Source of the DNA: Cupriavidus gilardii
GTDB taxonomy: Bacteria; Pseudomonadota; Gammaproteobacteria; Burkholderiales; Burkholderiaceae
DNA length: 64,000 bases
Direction: 5' to 3'
Assembly (NCBI RefSeq): GCF_013314895.1
Contig: NZ_JABTYE010000024.1
Coordinates: 1-64,000, forward strand
The translations under genes and the position numbers were made by a program. Below the pieces are notes generated by a model that did not search any database, had not been told where the DNA came from, and saw only the letters and a program-made list of their open reading frames with translations. This document shows positions 62,502-64,000 of this stretch, piece after piece (positions within the stretch are counted from its first letter, which is position 1; every line of letters begins with the position of its first letter).

Positions 62502-63359
62502 ATGTCGCTTGCCGCTTCTGCCGCCCCTTCCACCGGGCAGTTCGCCGCGCAGTTCACCGCGCAGTTCACCGTCGTCATCCCCGCCCGCCTCGCGTCGACG
62601 CGTCTGCCCAACAAGCCGCTCGCCGATATCGGCGGCAAGCCGATGATCGTGCGGGTCGCCGAACGCGCCCTGGCCTCGTCGGCGCACCGCACCGTGGTCG
62701 CCACCGATGCCGACACGGTACGCGCGGCCTGCGCCGAGCATGGCATCGAAGCGGTACTGACGCGCGCGGACCATGCCACCGGCACCGACCGGCTGGCCGA
62801 AGTGGCCACCCTGCTGTCGCTGGGCGACGATGCGATCGTGGTCAATGTGCAAGGCGACGAACCGCTGATCGCGCCGGCACTGATCGACGCCGTGGCACGC
62901 CATCTGGCCGCGCATCCCGACTGCGCAATCGCCACCGCCGCGCATCCGCTGCACGAGGTCGGCGAGGTCTTCAATCCGAACGTGGTCAAGGTGGTGTGCG
63001 ACAGCGCCGGCCGCGCGTTGTACTTCTCGCGCGCGCCGATTCCGTGGACGCGCGATGCCTGGTCCGGCGTGCCGTCGATGCCCGCAGCCAACGCACAAGT
63101 GCCGCTGCCCGAGATGCCGGTGCTGCGCCATATCGGCCTGTACGCCTATCGTGCCGGTTTCCTGCGCCGCTTCCCGACGCTGGCCGCGGCGCCGCTGGAG
63201 CAGACCGAAGCGCTCGAACAGCTGCGCGCGATGTGGCATGGCGAACGCATCGCGGTGCTGGTCACCGAGTCCGCGCCGGCGCCCGGCGTCGATACCCCGG
63301 CCGATCTGGAACGCGTGCGCGCGCTGTGGTCGGAGGCCGCGGCACAGTCGGGCCGCTGA
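62502..63359 (+). CDS. kdsB: 3-deoxy-manno-octulosonate cytidylyltransferase KdsB
   Basis: A 285-residue enzyme that makes CMP-Kdo for lipopolysaccharide. Family marks are FTVVIPARLASTRLPNKPLA (about 23-42), RADHATGTDRLAEVA (about 88-102), VVNVQGDEPLI (about 112-122) and YFSRAPIPW. The usual protein begins close to FTVVIPAR. This one has about 22 extra N-terminal residues, partly from three 12-bp repeats (62535-62570, encoding repeated AQFT). The ATG at 62502 is the only upstream start in frame. Confidence 0.95.
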   Translation: MSLAASAAPSTGQFAAQFTAQFTVVIPARLASTRLPNKPLADIGGKPMIVRVAERALASSAHRTVVATDADTVRAACAEHGIEAVLTRADHATGTDRLAEVATLLSLGDDAIVVNVQGDEPLIAPALIDAVARHLAAHPDCAIATAAHPLHEVGEVFNPNVVKVVCDSAGRALYFSRAPIPWTRDAWSGVPSMPAANAQVPLPEMPVLRHIGLYAYRAGFLRRFPTLAAAPLEQTEALEQLRAMWHGERIAVLVTESAPAPGVDTPADLERVRALWSEAAAQSGR

Positions 63360-63704
63360 CCGCTGACCGGCGGAATCCCACACGGGGCCGGGCATTCGCC
63401 CGCTCCGGTTTACACACCGTTGACCGCCGCGGCAGGCCGATTTCCGGCTGCCTCGTGGCATAATGCTCGCCAATAAAGAGCCGCTGTCGCCGTCATTGCG
63501 GGCGACGACGCAAGCTCGGTGGGGAGATGAAGAAAGAGCCGTCCGGCTTGCGCCCATGCCCTGCGGCATGCGGACCGCACCGGTCAGCCGCCATGGCAGC
63601 GCCAGCGCGCCCGGCCATCGCGCGGTAAGCCACACGTCAAGATTCGGCGTTACCCTCCTTCCATTCCCCCGCTGTACCGGATTCAAAACTCTGAGGACCC
63701 GTAA
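63360..63704 (+). promoter_or_regulatory. Intergenic region upstream of adk (345 bp) with promoter candidate
   Basis: An extended -10 type promoter candidate, TGG-CATAAT (63457-63465), lies about 240 bp before adk. No good -35 box sits at the right distance. An 83-codon ORF spans part of this region but looks non-coding. No hairpin terminator for kdsB was seen. Confidence 0.4.
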
Positions 63705-64000
63705 ATGCGTTTGATCCTGTTGGGCGCGCCCGGCGCCGGCAAAGGCACGCAAGCCAAGTTCATCTGCGAGAAGTTCGGCATCCCGCAGATCTCCACAGGC
63801 GACATGCTGCGCGCCGCCGTCAAGGCCGGTACCCCGCTGGGCGTCGAGGCCAAGAAGGTGATGGACGCGGGCGGACTGGTTTCCGACGACATCATCATCG
63901 GCCTGGTCAAGGACCGCCTGAAGCAGGACGATTGCCGCAACGGCTATCTGTTCGACGGCTTTCCGCGCACGATCCCGCAGGCCGAGGCGATGAAGGAAGC
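63705..64000 (+). CDS. adk: Adenylate kinase (5' part, cut by window end)
   Basis: The first 98 residues of adenylate kinase, which interconverts ATP plus AMP and two ADP. The P-loop is [11 protein letters not shown] (about 7-17). [18 protein letters not shown] (about 29-46) and [20 protein letters not shown] (about 79-98) are family marks for AMP binding. The ATG has GAGGA 7 nt upstream. The gene runs off the window; it should total about 220 residues. Confidence 0.97.
   Translation, partial: [98 protein letters not shown]

Noticed and set aside
63463..63714. 83-codon ORF between kdsB and adk
   Set aside because: No ribosome site, no recognisable motifs, and it overlaps the adk start.

Overview
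The window is high-GC DNA with almost no spare sequence. Gene content and order point to a Burkholderiaceae betaproteobacterium, most likely Cupriavidus or a close relative, on its main chromosome. The reasons are the soluble NAD-dependent formate dehydrogenase operon fdsGBACD with a divergent fdsR, the exbB-exbD-lpxK-Trm112-kdsB-adk order, neighbouring xseA and sodB, and CIRCE-controlled groESL. The species call is inference from gene order; I could not run a search.

Layout, left to right. At 1-2.4 kb is groES-groEL (minus strand) with a perfect CIRCE operator. At 2.5-7.9 kb is a carbohydrate/stress cluster: a luciferase-fold oxidoreductase, an Anabaena sensory rhodopsin transducer (ASRT) homologue, a trehalose-synthase-like GH13 enzyme, an alpha-glucosidase and a small winged-helix regulator. 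At 8-10.8 kb is a two-subunit molybdenum hydroxylase. At 11-17.1 kb are a small membrane protein, a MASE1-PAS-GGDEF-EAL protein and an unrecognised protein with two hydrophobic blocks. At 17.4-22.6 kb is a C4-dicarboxylate system, dctA-dctB-dctD, with a sigma-54 promoter and paired upstream palindromes. At 23-25.8 kb are ornithine cyclodeaminase, an arginine-modifying amidinotransferase-fold enzyme and a divergent Lrp regulator. At 26-30 kb is a pqiAABC lipid-transport operon. At 30-38.9 kb are assorted genes, including modABC, a divergent-facing modE, an HPP-CBS membrane protein, a GT51 transglycosylase, MgtC and an orphan HigA.

At 38.9-46.4 kb is the formate dehydrogenase operon with FdsR, followed by PPK2. 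At 47.4-56.6 kb are a LysR regulator, a fused indolepyruvate ferredoxin oxidoreductase, an aconitase-family enzyme with its swivel domain first, a second LysR and a Bug/TctC binding protein. At 56.8-64 kb are sodB, xseA, an unusual non-coding repeat array, exbBD, lpxK, a Trm112-like gene, kdsB and the start of adk.

Molybdenum is a recurring theme: uptake (modABC), sensing (ModE) and two molybdoenzymes lie within 37 kb. The most unusual item is the 0.7-kb array between xseA and exbB (59112-59798). It holds three ungapped, diverged 107-bp repeats plus one looser relative. Each has DnaA-box-like motifs at fixed spacing and an inverted repeat whose inner hairpin changes sequence but keeps pairing. 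Other notable features are composite palindromic REP-like elements in four intergenic regions, and many short in-frame tandem duplications at protein termini.
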